DNA of 39,920 bases from Sphaeroforma arctica JP610 (GCF_001186125.1 NW_014039968.1:17826-57745), one strand, 5' to 3'. Counted from the first letter of the stretch, positions 12,001 through 23,229 are shown. A program made the numbers and translations. Notes: a model not told the origin generated them from the letters alone.

Positions 12001-12912
12001 TTCGATAATCGACAACGTACTTGGAATTCATTTGTCATGTAAAATATGTCTTATAACAATTGACATATACACTACTGAATAATGGGTAACATATTGAGTT
12101 ATCATAACAGTAAAAATGTTTGTAATATGAGCTGCTAGTAAAATTTTGAAGTTCACTAATAGCACAATACGTGCAACATTGAAAGATTGCAGGCTATACC
12201 AAAACACAGAGCACACACCGAGTTTACTATTGCACTTTATCTTTCTTAGTGCATACTTTCATTGTTGAATACATAAAGAGCTAAATAGCAGTAATCTACG
12301 CTACCTCAAGTGCACAAGTTTAAAAATAAAGCCAGAGATTGACCCATTAGATCCATCTAGATCTCTCTGAAATCAGTATGTATGAGAACCAGCGCATGCA
12401 TAACATCATTCTGAAAGCTTCACCTAATATTACAACTCATGATAGTTATATGCTGTGATAAGAATGCGATTGCTCTACGGAAAGAGGCAATAATTAACAA
12501 CAGAAAATAAATGTACTATAATCATGTTCAACATAAATAGCAACTATATCAAAATGGGGAGATACAACAGCAGTGATGATAGTGTGTCAACTACACTGTG
12601 TTATACCGAAAACTGAACCAACCTGCTAGATTTATGCTTCTAGCTGTGCGATCTTCATACTGTACACAAATCAATCCTGAAAATTGAAAGAACCCACAAG
12701 TAGATCCAAAAACTGAACAACGAGCTACCCTAATAAACACGCTATACGTTGCGAATCAAAAGACACTATGCTCGGCAATATTAGTTCAGCAGCGACGCAT
12801 ATCCCCCGCAGACGTAATACATACCCTTCACTACTTCGGCCGCAGCCTTGTACTTGGTTACATTGTCAGCATCCTTGATCTGATCCTGAACATTCTCCTT
12901 TGGGGGTGCCAT
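9066..12912 (-). CDS. PA2G4: EBP1/PA2G4 homologue (proliferation-associated 2G4, MetAP-like fold)
   Basis: Complete gene in eight exons, in coding order 12825-12912, 11798-11953, 11250-11355, 10709-10863, 10325-10461, 9833-10062, 9361-9574 and 9066-9164. All junctions are GT-AG and in phase, giving 394 residues, the family's usual length. The start ATG is in a strong context (CACCATGG). Family landmarks in order: VTKYKAAAEVV near the N-terminus, VVEICAVGDSRV, GVAFPVCITLNEMVCHYSPL, VVKIDMGAHVDGFMA, FEVGDVFAIDIIMSTGDGK, SNNFTTMPFSLRA, DEKKARMGIVECQ, VAQFKYTVMLTSNG, and a Lys-rich tail (KKKKTNKKKKPKAK). EBP1 is a catalytically inactive methionine-aminopeptidase relative that binds ribosomes and structured RNA and affects growth; the basic tail fits RNA or nucleolar binding. 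Those roles come from animal homologues. Confidence 0.95.
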
Positions 12913-13404
12913 GGTGACTATTTCTTCTACGATGTGCAGATGTATGAGACTGCCAGAGTTTGTGATTAGCCTATTAGATAGTGATCTTTGCGTGTATTTG
13001 TTTGTCCAACATTCCAACATGTGGGCCTGCACTCTGGCGACTCTGCAGTCTGCAGTCTACAGCCAGTCAGCCAGCGCCCAAAACAAGTTATTTTCTTAAA
13101 CTGAAAAAAAATAGATCATGGTCCATAATGATAGGTCTAAATATTATATAAGGAGACATTCAGCACAGTTTTGTGCTTAAACTCGAATAAACGACCATTA
13201 ATATTTCAAGTAAAATATGAAAACGAATTGAACGTACGATATGTTATTATACGCCAATACAAAACTTTAAATTGTTTCCATTTATCTATTTATATATTGC
13301 AAGAATAGACGACACTTTCTCAATTTCCAACTTTTTAATTTGATTCATTCTATTTCAGGAGACACTTTTTATATATATTTTATCATAGAAATAGACTCAG
13401 AAGG

Positions 13405-13671
13405 CTATGTATTTATCACCAAAAAAACAAAACGTGTTGGTCGTTTACGTCGTGGTCCAGGGTTGTAGCCACGTCCCCAATACGGGAGCATATTCGGGCG
13501 CCCCAAATTCCCTGAATCTTTCCTTACAACGAGGTGTCCGTTGAATTTCGACAGCAGGTCAAATTTATCCTTGTCTATTGACCCGTATGAACCTTTTACA
13601 GTACAGTACATACATAAATCGAATAATAGGTGTTTACGTGCTATTCGTTCGTATGTAGCTTCTACATTCAA
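13405..13671 (-). other. Unassigned short open frame, possibly repeat-derived
   Basis: An 88-codon frame whose C-terminal third is basic and Pro/Gly/Arg-rich (WGRGYNPGPRRKRPTRFVF). It has no domain I recognise. On the minus strand it contains GGCTACAACCCTGG, faintly like a tRNA B box, and ends near T-runs, which would suit a dispersed SINE-like repeat. That similarity is weak. It lies about 500 bp upstream of EBP1 on the same strand with no sign of being part of that gene. Confidence 0.25.
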
Positions 13672-13967
13672 TCACATTGCCACGAAACATTCCAGTTAAT
13701 TACACCGCCCTTTCACGTTATTGCACAATTGTGATGGCCATGCTGACAAAGAGGGGTGTTAAAGGACCTTGACACAGAATTTGGCAACGGATGATTCTGG
13801 GGAAGTTATCAGGCAGATTCTTCTTTCGGTGAAGTGGCCAAAAAAAATAGTTTGAGTAGGTGGAAAACAGCAGTGGTTGCGGTGTGAGATTAAACCATAC
13901 GTACGATCGCACTTTACCCCTGTTCACACTTGCATGCGATATATGAAACCTACTTACATACTTGTAC

Positions 13968-13975
<8 letters not shown>

Positions 13976-14001
<26 letters not shown>

Positions 14002-14273
14002 GAGGTATATAGGTATATAGACACCCGCTGACATATCGTTGTACTCATTTGATACACCCAGAATTCGCCCCTGGTGTTGGCTGTAACACACAGGCGTGCA
14101 CTTGTGGTAGACGAGGCAGACAAAGCACCCATTCACGTCACAGGCATTCTCACAGATACAGTAGTTGTCTGTTTAATGTCTTACCTGTCATTCCGCATAT
14201 ATACATATATATATGTGTGTGTATGTGTGTGTGCCACACCGGTGTGTCATATATATATATATATATATATATA

Positions 14274-14317
<44 letters not shown>

Positions 14318-14352
14318 TGTATGTGTTGTTAGTAATAGTAATAACTAATACA

Positions 14353-14393
<41 letters not shown>
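13976..14393. repeat. Cluster of TA/TG/TC microsatellites
   Basis: Separate (TA)n runs at 13,976-14,000, 14,250-14,272, 14,288-14,305 and 14,357-14,391, with (TG)n and (TC)n blocks between them. The embedded frames give I/Y/V/C-rich strings typical of repeat translation. Confidence 0.9.
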
Positions 14394-14396
<3 letters not shown>

Positions 14397-15299
14397 GTTA
14401 TTGTTATTGTTTCAATCGGATGTTGTAGATGATAGGATTTTTTTAATCATTGCAGTGATAATTACGAACGGAAACACAATTCTATGTAGAAAAACTAAAT
14501 CCCGTATCTTTCAGTATACATATATCGGGTGTTTAAGTGTAATATAAGTAGTAGGATAAGTATGAGGTGTGTGTGAAACGAAAGCATAACGTGTGTACTG
14601 ATGAGAATATCTGCCTCACGGTCTATGAGACGCGACTTTATATGTGCTCATTCGTATTCTTCTTCAAAATTACGATGTTCTCGTCTCGTAAGTATCAATA
14701 CTTGTGTGATTAGGAAGCTATCGTATCTTAGGAAGCTATCGTATCAAATCGTTCAGATGTTCACAAATTTAGGTATTCACTGTTGTACATATAAGATATT
14801 GCGACAATATTTTTAAAAAAGACGAAGAACACGCGTGTGATTGTATGGATTTATATGTATATATTGTTTTCCTTTCGATTGTCAACATCTGTACGGTATA
14901 TATGTGCTACATGTGCGGTGTGCCTCCATTTTATTTATTTGATTGTGATATTTGTCACACCCGTGACCCGAGTGACCCGGCACTCCGACAGTCTGACACC
15001 CGCGACAGGCGTGACCGTCATGCCCTTTCCCCTTCCATCTTATCCCTCTCTCTATTTATTTATTTATATTTTAAAGGATCTGATTAGCTCAATAGTTTCG
15101 AATCTGATAAGGATTAATCAGAACGCTGATATTTTAAATATGAAATTATCCTAATATAGAGATCTTGGAACCTGAAGTTGAGAGAGATAAATATATATGA
15201 GCACTTTTTCGGACATATATAATTGGCCAAACGGTGCGATGTACCGGGTAATAGACAACTTGTGTTGAGAAGTGTTTGACTGTTTACTTTTAATACAAT

Positions 15300-18200
15300 A
15301 TGTTATTTGTCTCCTACGCCCTTGCTATTGCAGTGCTTGTATCAGCATCGGCTGCCGATCACGTGGAAATTCCATTGACCCGTGTATCTAAGCCGTTTTC
15401 AGATCGGTATGTTATACCCAAGAGTACGTTTCCACAAGTTTCTACATACATGAAGTCACATATGTGCATATATACATACATTTTCACATTTAAAGGATAT
15501 ATATATATATATATATATATATGAATTGTATATTTAACCCGTAATTCGATTATGTGGAGGTAGCCTTAGTCGGTTGAATCACACTGTATGTGGCAGAGTT
15601 TACAGCGGTGAACACTGTCCTTGTTGGTCGCCAGTCCCTCACCTACACACCATTAGGCAGTGTAGATAAATTTGTTTGTTTGAAAGTGGTCAATTAAATA
15701 TTTTCAAAAAGCTTTTTAATTTTAAGTGTTTTTTTATGTGGGTGCTACCGACAAACGTCCACTATCAGCATGAGAATCCTTCGAGTGTCAAGCCATCACT
15801 GCTATTTTAATTGAGCATTTGCATAACATAGTTTGTCTTGACTCTCTTCACTATATCACAGGCAAATAAGCGACCTGCTCAGCGGAGACTTGTATTACCC
15901 CGCAGAAAAGGCAAATGCCAAGTTCGATCTCAGCGGAGGGGTGTTGACAGCCGGCAAATATCTACCGCCCATTGAGCATCTCAAAGGTACGTTACAAAAA
16001 TATTCGAACGACGTTACGCCAGTCATGTGCGTGGTATCATAAAGATTATTATTCTAGTCTGCCTTGAATTCCAGGTTTTTACGTACATATTTAAAACACC
16101 TTCTAATTCATCATATACGAGATTCAATTGAAATACACGCATGCGTATTATTACAATTCCTTGTATAAATTTTTGAACTGAAAATCATATTTATTCGTTC
16201 AGATATCTCGAATGTCGAATATCAGGGACAGATTAGCATCGGCAGTGGGGGAGCTAGATTTCAGGTCGTTTTTGATACCGGATCTGCTAATCTTTGGATT
16301 CCATCTACCAGTTGCACTTCAATTGGGTGCTTCGGAAAGAGCAAGTACAATCATGTAGGTTGGATTGGTACAAGTGATGTTTAGAATTGATTTGATTCAC
16401 ATTCCCGAATGAAACTGCATACTATGCTAGGTTCTCACATGATGCTTAGCTGCCAATTTGAAGTTGTCATACACGACATAACAATGCAAACCATCCTTCG
16501 CACAGACCGCCAGTGACACCTACATCAAGAATGGAAAGTACATTCGTATTGCCTACGGAACTGGGGCCATGGCCGGATTTCTGTCTAAGGACCAAGTCTC
16601 CTTTGGTTCCCTGACAATTCCCAATGTTACATTTGCGGAAGCTAACTATATGGCGGATTTCTTCGCGAAGACACCTATTGACGGCATCCTTGGTCTAGCT
16701 TTCAAGAATGTAAGATTCTTAAGTGTTACGTGGTGCTGCAATTCTTCAATCCTTTCACGTAGTGTGCTGTTACTTGTGAGTGTTTTCACGCTGGTAGGAC
16801 ATATTAGTAGGCAGCAGAAAGACAAAGAGATCAGGATTTTAATTTGTAGTTGGGCAAGATTTAACTGGCATTGATGATATATTCAGTCTGTATGAGTTTA
16901 TGGAAAGTATAATAGCGCATTCGTCACTGTTACCTCATGTACCGCTATGCTGAACATGATAGTAGAGCTGTTGGAGAGTCTCTTTTTGACACATGAATTC
17001 TGCTCGACTGCGAAGAGTGTACAGTGCAACAGACATTCGCAGGATTGGCTGAACTAACTTTGAATCTCTTATTTCTATTTTTGCTCAGATCTCCGCCGAC
17101 GATGTGGAACCCATCTTTAAAACGATGGTCAAGGAAAAGATAGTGAAATCACCAGTGTTTGCCTTCTATATGTCTAACAAACCCGGAGATGGCAAAAGCG
17201 AGGTCAGTTTGCCAGTGTGTTCCCAATATCGCGTTGAGCAAAATGCAAATTGTATGTGCGCGTTACTTCTGTGTGGCGGTCAGTCAAGATAGTGTATCGG
17301 ATTTGTGGTCGTGTAGATTTTGTGACCGTTGGACCGTACTGATTGAAATGCAAGGGCTACACCCATGCAACGCTATACAAGAAGATATTTGCGAGATTAT
17401 TTCTCCTTTTGCAACCGCAACGTTTGAAATGAAGAGATTGGATGTCTTAGCTCGAGTCGATTAACTTCAACTATTCGCTCGAAGTGAAGTGAGACAATAC
17501 TCATATTCATTGTTAGGACAGAAGTAAATAGAGGTATATAGTGCTATTGGCTGTGAACGCCTAAGTCGCTACTTATAAAGTGCTACCCTATCAGTTCAAT
17601 TTCAAACCCACTCACATACGTACGAGAGGATCTATCTTAGCAGAGTAGGCTTGTATCACCCGTGTATTAATCTCGTACTTCACTACCACCTTGCATGCTC
17701 ACCCGATATGCGAATATGTTGTACTCGGCTTCGATATTGACTGGTTGTTGTGGGAAGCTAGCTTACCAAATTCTACAATATCTATCGTTTATTCTCTGTA
17801 GATGACTTTGGGTGGCACTGACGAGCGTAAATATATTGGTAACATCACCTGGCATCCGCTTAGCAGTGTGGACTACTGGAGCATCAAAATGACGCAACTC
17901 AAGGTATGGACTGGATCAGGCACTTAGCTCTAGATTATAAGTGATAGTAAGGACTTTTTATGTATGTCGATCTCGCAGTGCTCCGATTCCAATATCTACC
18001 TGCCGTGCTACAACATTTCGTGTTGAAATATTCTGTTCCCATATGTGCTAATAGTTGCATACTCTTACCAGGTCAACAAAACAGTCATCTCGGCAGCCCC
18101 AGTCCACGCTATTGTCGATACCGGTACCAGTCTGGTACGTTAGCTGCACAGATTGGGTCGCTTACTTGGCATATGCGTGGCCATCTGGAGATAACGCATC

Positions 18201-18917
18201 GCAAGTACACTTACATATATTGTAACGCAGTATATTCAGGGATTGAGTTAGAATGTCCGTTCATTGCTAGTTGTAGTTTGTGGGGTTTTATGGACCGAAC
18301 CATATGTCAAAGGCTGCTTTGTTGAGCTGTTAGATACATGATTGGTTCCGTATACGTCTCTCGAAGAATACGTTTTTGACCTTTTAGGACGATTTGTATA
18401 CAGATTGCGGGGCCATACTTCGCTGTATCTATGTTGCTCGCTAGACTCGCAGTCAAACGGGACTGCAGCAATTTCGAAACCCTTCCTGAGCTATCGTTCG
18501 AAGTGGAGAATTCAACCTACACCCTGAACGGAGGTGATTATGTAATTAAGCAAAAGAATCCTCTCACACAAACGGATGAGTGTTTCCCTGGTATTCAGGT
18601 GAGGGTGTTTATACGTGAAATTTTTAGAACGCTCCCGAATATCTCAGACATACCCCATACTAGCACAACATAATCAAATCTTAGTGCGTAGTGTGTCGAT
18701 CCATCTATCGCTTTCAAGTGCATACGATCATATATTGGCGACCATTCATATATTTGAACCGTAAAATCCAACTATTGCACACTTTTATACAATACAGCCA
18801 ATCGGTATGGACCTTTGGATCTTGGGAGATGTCTTCCTGAGAAAGTATTACAACGCCTACGACTCCTCGGCACCTCCTAAAGTTGGCTTCGCACTTGCGG
18901 ATCACTCGGATGATTGA
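15300..18917 (+). CDS. Cathepsin D-like aspartic protease (pepsin family A1), complete
   Basis: Pepsin-family endopeptidase, probably lysosomal or secreted. Nine exons, all GT-AG and in phase: 15300-15406, 15862-15986, 16203-16354, 16506-16709, 17089-17202, 17802-17903, 18072-18134, 18404-18598 and 18798-18917 (393 aa). Residues 1-19 are a signal peptide (hydrophobic, ending SASAA) and 20 to ~77 a propeptide. The first active site is FDTGSANLWIP (Asp ~102), the flap Tyr is in IAYGTGAM (~145), and the second active site is IVDTGTSL (Asp ~284), followed by IAGP. The C-terminus holds DLWILGDVFLRKYY and VGFALAD. The CTSIGC loop is as in cathepsin D. Sequons NVT, NIT, NKT and NST suggest glycosylation. 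The start is the first ATG leading into a good signal peptide. Naming it cathepsin D rather than E is inference. Confidence 0.95.
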
Positions 18918-19030
18918 AAGGTTAGGCTCTTGTGAGTCACTCGGATGGTTGAAAGGTTAGGCTCTTGTGAGTCACTCGGATGGTTGAAAGGTTAGGCTCT
19001 TGTGAGTCACTCGGATGGTTGAAAGGTTAG
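18902..19030 (+). repeat. 35-bp minisatellite overlapping the cathepsin stop codon
   Basis: The unit TCACTCGGATGGTTGAAAGG plus 15 more bases repeats 3.7 times, with starts at 18902, 18937, 18972 and 19007. The first copy encodes the protein's last residues and its TGA stop (18915-18917); later copies fall in the 3' UTR. Copies 2-4 share GGTTGA where copy 1 reads GATTGA. Confidence 0.93.
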
Positions 19031-20035
19031 CATGCCCATACAATGTGTATGTCGCGAGCCTACACAAAATTTAATAGTAGCCTCTTCCAAATTAAAAGAT
19101 TATCCCTCAGAACCCACCAAAAAATAATATATTTATGCAAACGCAATCGTGTTATTTAGTTTAAAGACAACGCTATCATTAACATTTGTGCTTTTTACAA
19201 GTTTGTTACTTGCTGCGATTTATACACTCCTCACGTACCATCTGCACGACAATACGCTATAAGGGTTGAGATAAACGGCACCCGTATATATAGTGTGCGC
19301 AATGTATATGTGTACCACGTCGGCAATAAGCATTGCCCCAAATGGATTTTTCCGACATAAATAATTGTGGTGGCACCGCACATGTTACAAGCGTGACGCC
19401 ACGCAGATCAGCCGAACGACCAATTTATCTAATAGCATTAAACATGATTGGGAGTTATATGATCCCGGCAGTAAATTGACGTCTATTTATAAGCTACAAG
19501 ATAGAAGCAAGATTCGTTGCATTTACCTTTCGTTCTACCCCAACCTGTTTGTGTGCCGCCTTGTCATTTCCACGGGTGAAATTGGTCACCATATTGTCAA
19601 CACGCAAGATTTATGAAGCCCTCGTCAATGGACGTAAGTTTCAGCCCAGCAATACACAATTATAGTAGATAGATAGGAAAGCAGGAATCTGTCCGCCCTC
19701 TATTTCATCCACGTCTGGTCTCCAGGGCATATCAACCAGATATACCATCACTATAAGCAAAGGTCACTGGCTAGCCTGTCGCCGTTCCGGCTATCGCGTG
19801 GAGTCAGCGCATGCTTGGTAAAAATGACCGACCACGAACCGTCAGCGGTGCAACTCATTTGTTATGGGAAAAGACGCGCAAAGTGTATAGCGGTGTAGAT
19901 CATGCATATTTTGACTGTATTATGATTCAAATTGACGTCAAATAACACTCCTTGATAAAATACAGTGGGTTTATTATAGCAGAGTAATCATGAACAGCAC
20001 TTGTTTACAAATTTCCGCTTTCAAAAGGTAAGTAT
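19031..20035. other. Intergenic region between convergent cathepsin and PDZ genes
   Basis: About 1 kb holding both 3' UTRs. The only open frame of note (19,365-19,616, +) has no recognisable motif and an unremarkable composition. No RNA gene or transposon end is seen. Confidence 0.55.
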
Positions 20036-20896
20036 TCAACTGTCCGTACCAAGTAGCATACTCGATAGGTTGTTACATGATTTCGACTTTTTTCCTCTAA
20101 AAGTGTTACTCGGTGAGTTGCTTAGTCGGGGTCCTACAAACGAGTTCACATTGAAATCGTTATCCAAAATTGCATTCAAGTCCATTTTCAGGCCTTTCTC
20201 AGACAATAAGGCCTGAGAACTGGAGCGCAAGCGGTTGACGAGTTTACCAGGTGCCGCGACAATTAGCACCTCCAAAGTTTTACTACAGTTTTGTGAATCA
20301 CCTATAATCTTCAACAAATCCCGGGCTGTAGTGCCAACCGTATGTCTGTTACCAATACTAATGATTCGCTGGCCAGGTCTTAACCCAGCCAAAGCCGCCA
20401 TACTCCCAGGCTCGACACGAGCAATTGTGCCGTCTTCGATAAAAGAGAGACCTATCAGCCTTTTCTTTTTGGGCCGAGACGTACTGCTTGTTTCCCCATC
20501 ACTGTCATCCGCATACAAGGCAAGGGTATGTTCTGTGAAGCTTGTTTTTTCAATGAGTTCAAGTGACAGTGTTCGACTAGAATTTAGCGCAGCATACACC
20601 TCGGTGACATCCCCTCGAAATTCCTTTGCTAGAATTCCATTGATACTTGTGATCTCATCACCGAAACCAAGGCCAGCTTTATAAGCGGTTGAATACGTTG
20701 ATGAATAATATTTATCGACCCATGCTACGAACAAACGGTCTTGATGAAGCACGAACCCCGCCCCGAACTTTTTGAAATTGTGGGCCACACTGACCTCACG
20801 TTTGGACGGATACTTCTCCGCTTCACAGCTCTCTGTACCTGGCACTGACAGAGACAGGAGACTGTTCTTCCCTGCATAAACTGAAATCGGAGACAT
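20036..20896 (-). CDS. Two-PDZ-domain scaffold protein, syntenin-like, intronless
   Basis: A 286-residue single-exon protein with two PDZ domains in close tandem. PDZ1 spans ~43-117 (binding loop near FGAGFVL, then AGLGFGDEITSINGILA). PDZ2 spans ~147-214 (loop IGLSF, then AALAGLRPGQRIISIGNRH). An acidic/Ser linker and a KKKR patch separate them, and a Ser-rich tail with a KKSKS patch follows. Total length and the tight PDZ-PDZ layout match syntenin (SDCBP, ~298 aa), which binds syndecan tails and phosphoinositides. The stretch leading into PDZ2 (FTEHTLALYADDSDG) sits where syntenin has FERTITMHKDSTG. No LYPxL-type Alix motif is visible in the short N-terminus. The ATG is the first in frame, with stops upstream in the same frame. 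It could instead be another tandem-PDZ protein. Confidence 0.82.
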   Translation of the reverse strand: MSPISVYAGKNSLLSLSVPGTESCEAEKYPSKREVSVAHNFKKFGAGFVLHQDRLFVAWVDKYYSSTYSTAYKAGLGFGDEITSINGILAKEFRGDVTEVYAALNSSRTLSLELIEKTSFTEHTLALYADDSDGETSSTSRPKKKRLIGLSFIEDGTIARVEPGSMAALAGLRPGQRIISIGNRHTVGTTARDLLKIIGDSQNCSKTLEVLIVAAPGKLVNRLRSSSQALLSEKGLKMDLNAILDNDFNVNSFVGPRLSNSPSNTFRGKKSKSCNNLSSMLLGTDS

Positions 20897-20962
20897 CTTC
20901 CTTTCAATTTCCGTTCGGTTCGAGCACTATGTTGACTTTAACTAATACTGTACCAGATATTT

Positions 20963-21014
20963 TTATGTGATCACCCACCAGCTATTGTATGTGATCACCT
21001 TGTATGTGATCACC
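20963..21014. promoter_or_regulatory. Three GTGATCAC palindromes upstream of the PDZ gene
   Basis: Perfect 8-bp palindromes GTGATCAC at 20967-20974, 20991-20998 and 21006-21013, each inside a shared TATGTGATCACC. The last two form a tandem 15-mer. They lie about 70-120 bp upstream of the PDZ gene's ATG (20,896, minus strand), a plausible place for dimeric transcription-factor sites. Function is inferred only from position, palindromy and copy number. Confidence 0.45.
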
Positions 21015-23209
21015 TGTACACTATTTGTCAGTTAATTTATAATAATAAAAACTCATATGAAGTACAGTTCTATGTAAATATATGAGCGGTTGTCGACTCT
21101 GTGTTTGTATTTATATTATACAAAACCTCTCAGCGACTCACACTCACATCAACACCATGCAAGAGGTTTAGAAAATTTGCACTAAAAATGAGTATCTGTT
21201 AGACTGTTTGTATAACTCTATATAAATAAATAAATGTGCATCATACAATAAAATATAATATTGTTTGTGACAAGCAAACACCGAATCTCTCTGTAGAGAC
21301 TCTCAAGTTTCTCACAACACGTCTCTGAAGGCATGATTATAACTGGTGACTGATGAGCACCGCTCCACTACACCAGCCATATTACTGCCTCTTGCCCGGA
21401 GGCGTCCGCGGCGAGGCCTGATGTCTAATGAGTGATAACAAGTGATATTAAATAAAGGGCTTGATGTTGACGGTTGAGCTATACATAATCAAAAACTCAC
21501 ACCTCCAAAGTACAAAATACTCTTTGTGGGTATAATCATATCAACAGGTAGACGTTTTTCATAGGGCAGCAATTGCACCGAGCAACGGGAAACTCCACTA
21601 TTCTTCCCCTATACTTCCTACTACAGCAGCCAGGCTGAGCAAGCCTGCACACTCCACCGGTCCACCCTATAAAATTTATCGCTCATTTATCATTGGACAA
21701 TCTTAGCTCTCTGTAATTACCGTGCACCTTTTTTTTAAATAATCATTAGTTCTGTACTGTATAGTACTTTTTTTCTCTCTATACATAGTGTAGACTGTAG
21801 ACTGTACAGTGTAGTGTGTAGGCTGTAGAGTGTAGACTGTAGAGTCTGTACTCTGTCGACTGTTCACTGTTCACTGTTCACTGTTGTCTGTAGACAGTAG
21901 TCTGTAGACTATAGACTTTATATAGAGTGATCAAAGATTTTTTTTCGTTTATGTGTTCCTTTTGTTTCAGTAGTATTTAGTTACTTTTTTAAAAACAAAA
22001 TTGTTTTTAAATATCATGATGATGACTGATGACTGAGTCACTGACAGGGCTGACACTCATGACAGCCTGACAGCCATTTTATTGATATAAATTATTATTT
22101 TTTCAAGTTTTTTTGTAAATATATAGATACTAAATCTAGTAGAGCACATTAATGACTACATGTGCCAACGATCAAATTGTTCTTTTTTTAGTTTTTAACA
22201 AATGACAGTCTGAGTGTCTGTCACTCTGACAGACTGAACTTCTGAAGCTTGGACACGCACAAATTATCCCGGACTCCCTGTACCGATATATTTGTGAAGA
22301 CTGAAGATTGAAGACATGTGATGAACTAAAGACTGATGACTGATAACAGATTATTACAGATGAGGTTGTGTGCGTGACAAATCACAAAATAAGGGCTTTG
22401 GGAGCAGGAATTTGCTCCGGAGTAGAAGGGTTCAGAAATGAACCTTAATAATATACTATTTACGATAGTTACCGACGGACAATAGGTGAAGGGTTGTAGT
22501 AAATTATAGATAAAGAACACAAAAGACTCCAAGAGGTGTAAGCTCAGACTCTCAATGTTCTGATAGGTTCAGGTTTATGTAAACCGGGACTGGATGTAGG
22601 ATAGGCTTACAAATGTGCTGGGTGGCAAGCATAAACTTGCACCTGTAAGGCTGTAAGTTGTGCCTAATCTGGACGTTTAGTGTTTCAGAAGGAGATGTTG
22701 TCACCCAATTAGGGATGATAGTTTATATGATAGATATCTTTGTACGTAGCCAGTGTAATAAAGGTTAGCAAGTATGATAGCAGAAGAAGCCTTGGGGCTG
22801 TGGCCCATGGAAGGGGCTCAGCAGAATGCTCATAACGAAGAGTATAAATACTGAGGATTTGGCTGCAGAAAGGAACAGTGCTAGCGGGTATATAACTTGT
22901 TATCTAAACTATATATATAAAAGGTTTTTGCTGTGAGTAATATAAATTGCGTCACTGATTTCCTCTTAACTACGGCTCAACTTACTTTCTTGTGTACACA
23001 GAACAAGATAACATTACCCTACGAACATTAGTATGTTGAAAGTAGTTAATAATATGGAGAAGATAAGGGCAAAACTCTCAGCAACAAGAAGAACGAAAGT
23101 AATAACGTTTGGAACAATACTCAGTCGGCAGTTACGGGTGTAGAAATACGGCCTCCGGTCAGTCTAAAATATCAAGATCAAATGAGATAACGCATTAGTT
23201 TTATATGTA
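21015..23209. other. Non-coding, low-complexity intergenic DNA
   Basis: No protein motif in any frame. It contains the GTAGAC/GTCTAC minisatellite (21,784-21,922) and two TGAC/GTCA-rich patches (22,014-22,078 and 22,203-22,240). A T/A-rich stretch with TATA-like sequences (GTATAAATAC near 22,840; ATATATAAAAGG near 22,912) resembles a promoter or an LTR, but no matching second copy or target duplication was found. Confidence 0.5.
21784..21922. repeat. Degenerate GTAGACT/TGTTCAC minisatellite with internal palindromes
   Basis: Successive variants of TGTAGACTGTAG, then three copies of CTGTTCA (CTGTTCACTGTTCACTGTTC), then TCTGTAGACAGTAGTCTGTAGACTATAGAC. Because GTCTAC and GTAGAC are complementary, the right part can form several short hairpins. 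Confidence 0.75.
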
Positions 23210-23229
23210 NNNNNNNNNNNNNNNNNNNN
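23210..23229. other. Assembly gap (20 N)
   Basis: Twenty N characters. A fixed-size N run usually marks a scaffold join of unknown true length, so distances across it, including the far left end of the retroelement field, are unreliable. Confidence 0.98.

Larger units (their letters stand above)
12913..15299. other. Divergent intergenic region between EBP1 and the cathepsin D-like gene
   Basis: Holds the upstream regions of two divergently oriented genes. From 12,913 to ~13,100 is the EBP1 5' flank, with a CTGCAGTCTGCAGTCTAC patch near 13,045-13,062. AT-rich DNA follows, then microsatellites (13,976-14,000; 14,198-14,393) and a GTGAC/GTCAC-rich patch near 14,956-15,020. No open frame here has recognisable domains, and I could not pick a TATA box for either gene with confidence. 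Confidence 0.55.

Noticed and set aside
14049-14547. Two long + frames of 99 and 157 codons
   Set aside because: Most of their length is microsatellite translation; no start context or domain.
15080-15115. tRNA-like words TTAGCTCAATAG and GTTTCGAATCT
   Set aside because: A-box-like and B-box-like words overlap rather than being about 30-40 bp apart, and no cloverleaf can be drawn.
18902-19030. CRISPR-like regular repeats
   Set aside because: Units are directly adjacent with no unique spacers and the host is a eukaryote; it is a minisatellite.
20235-20684. 149-codon + frame
   Set aside because: Antisense shadow of the two-PDZ gene; composition is Ser/Leu/Ile-rich without domains.
22690-23000. 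Possible solo LTR (TGTTGTCACCC ... GTACACA with TATA-like sequences)
   Set aside because: No second copy in the window and no matching target-site duplication at the putative ends.
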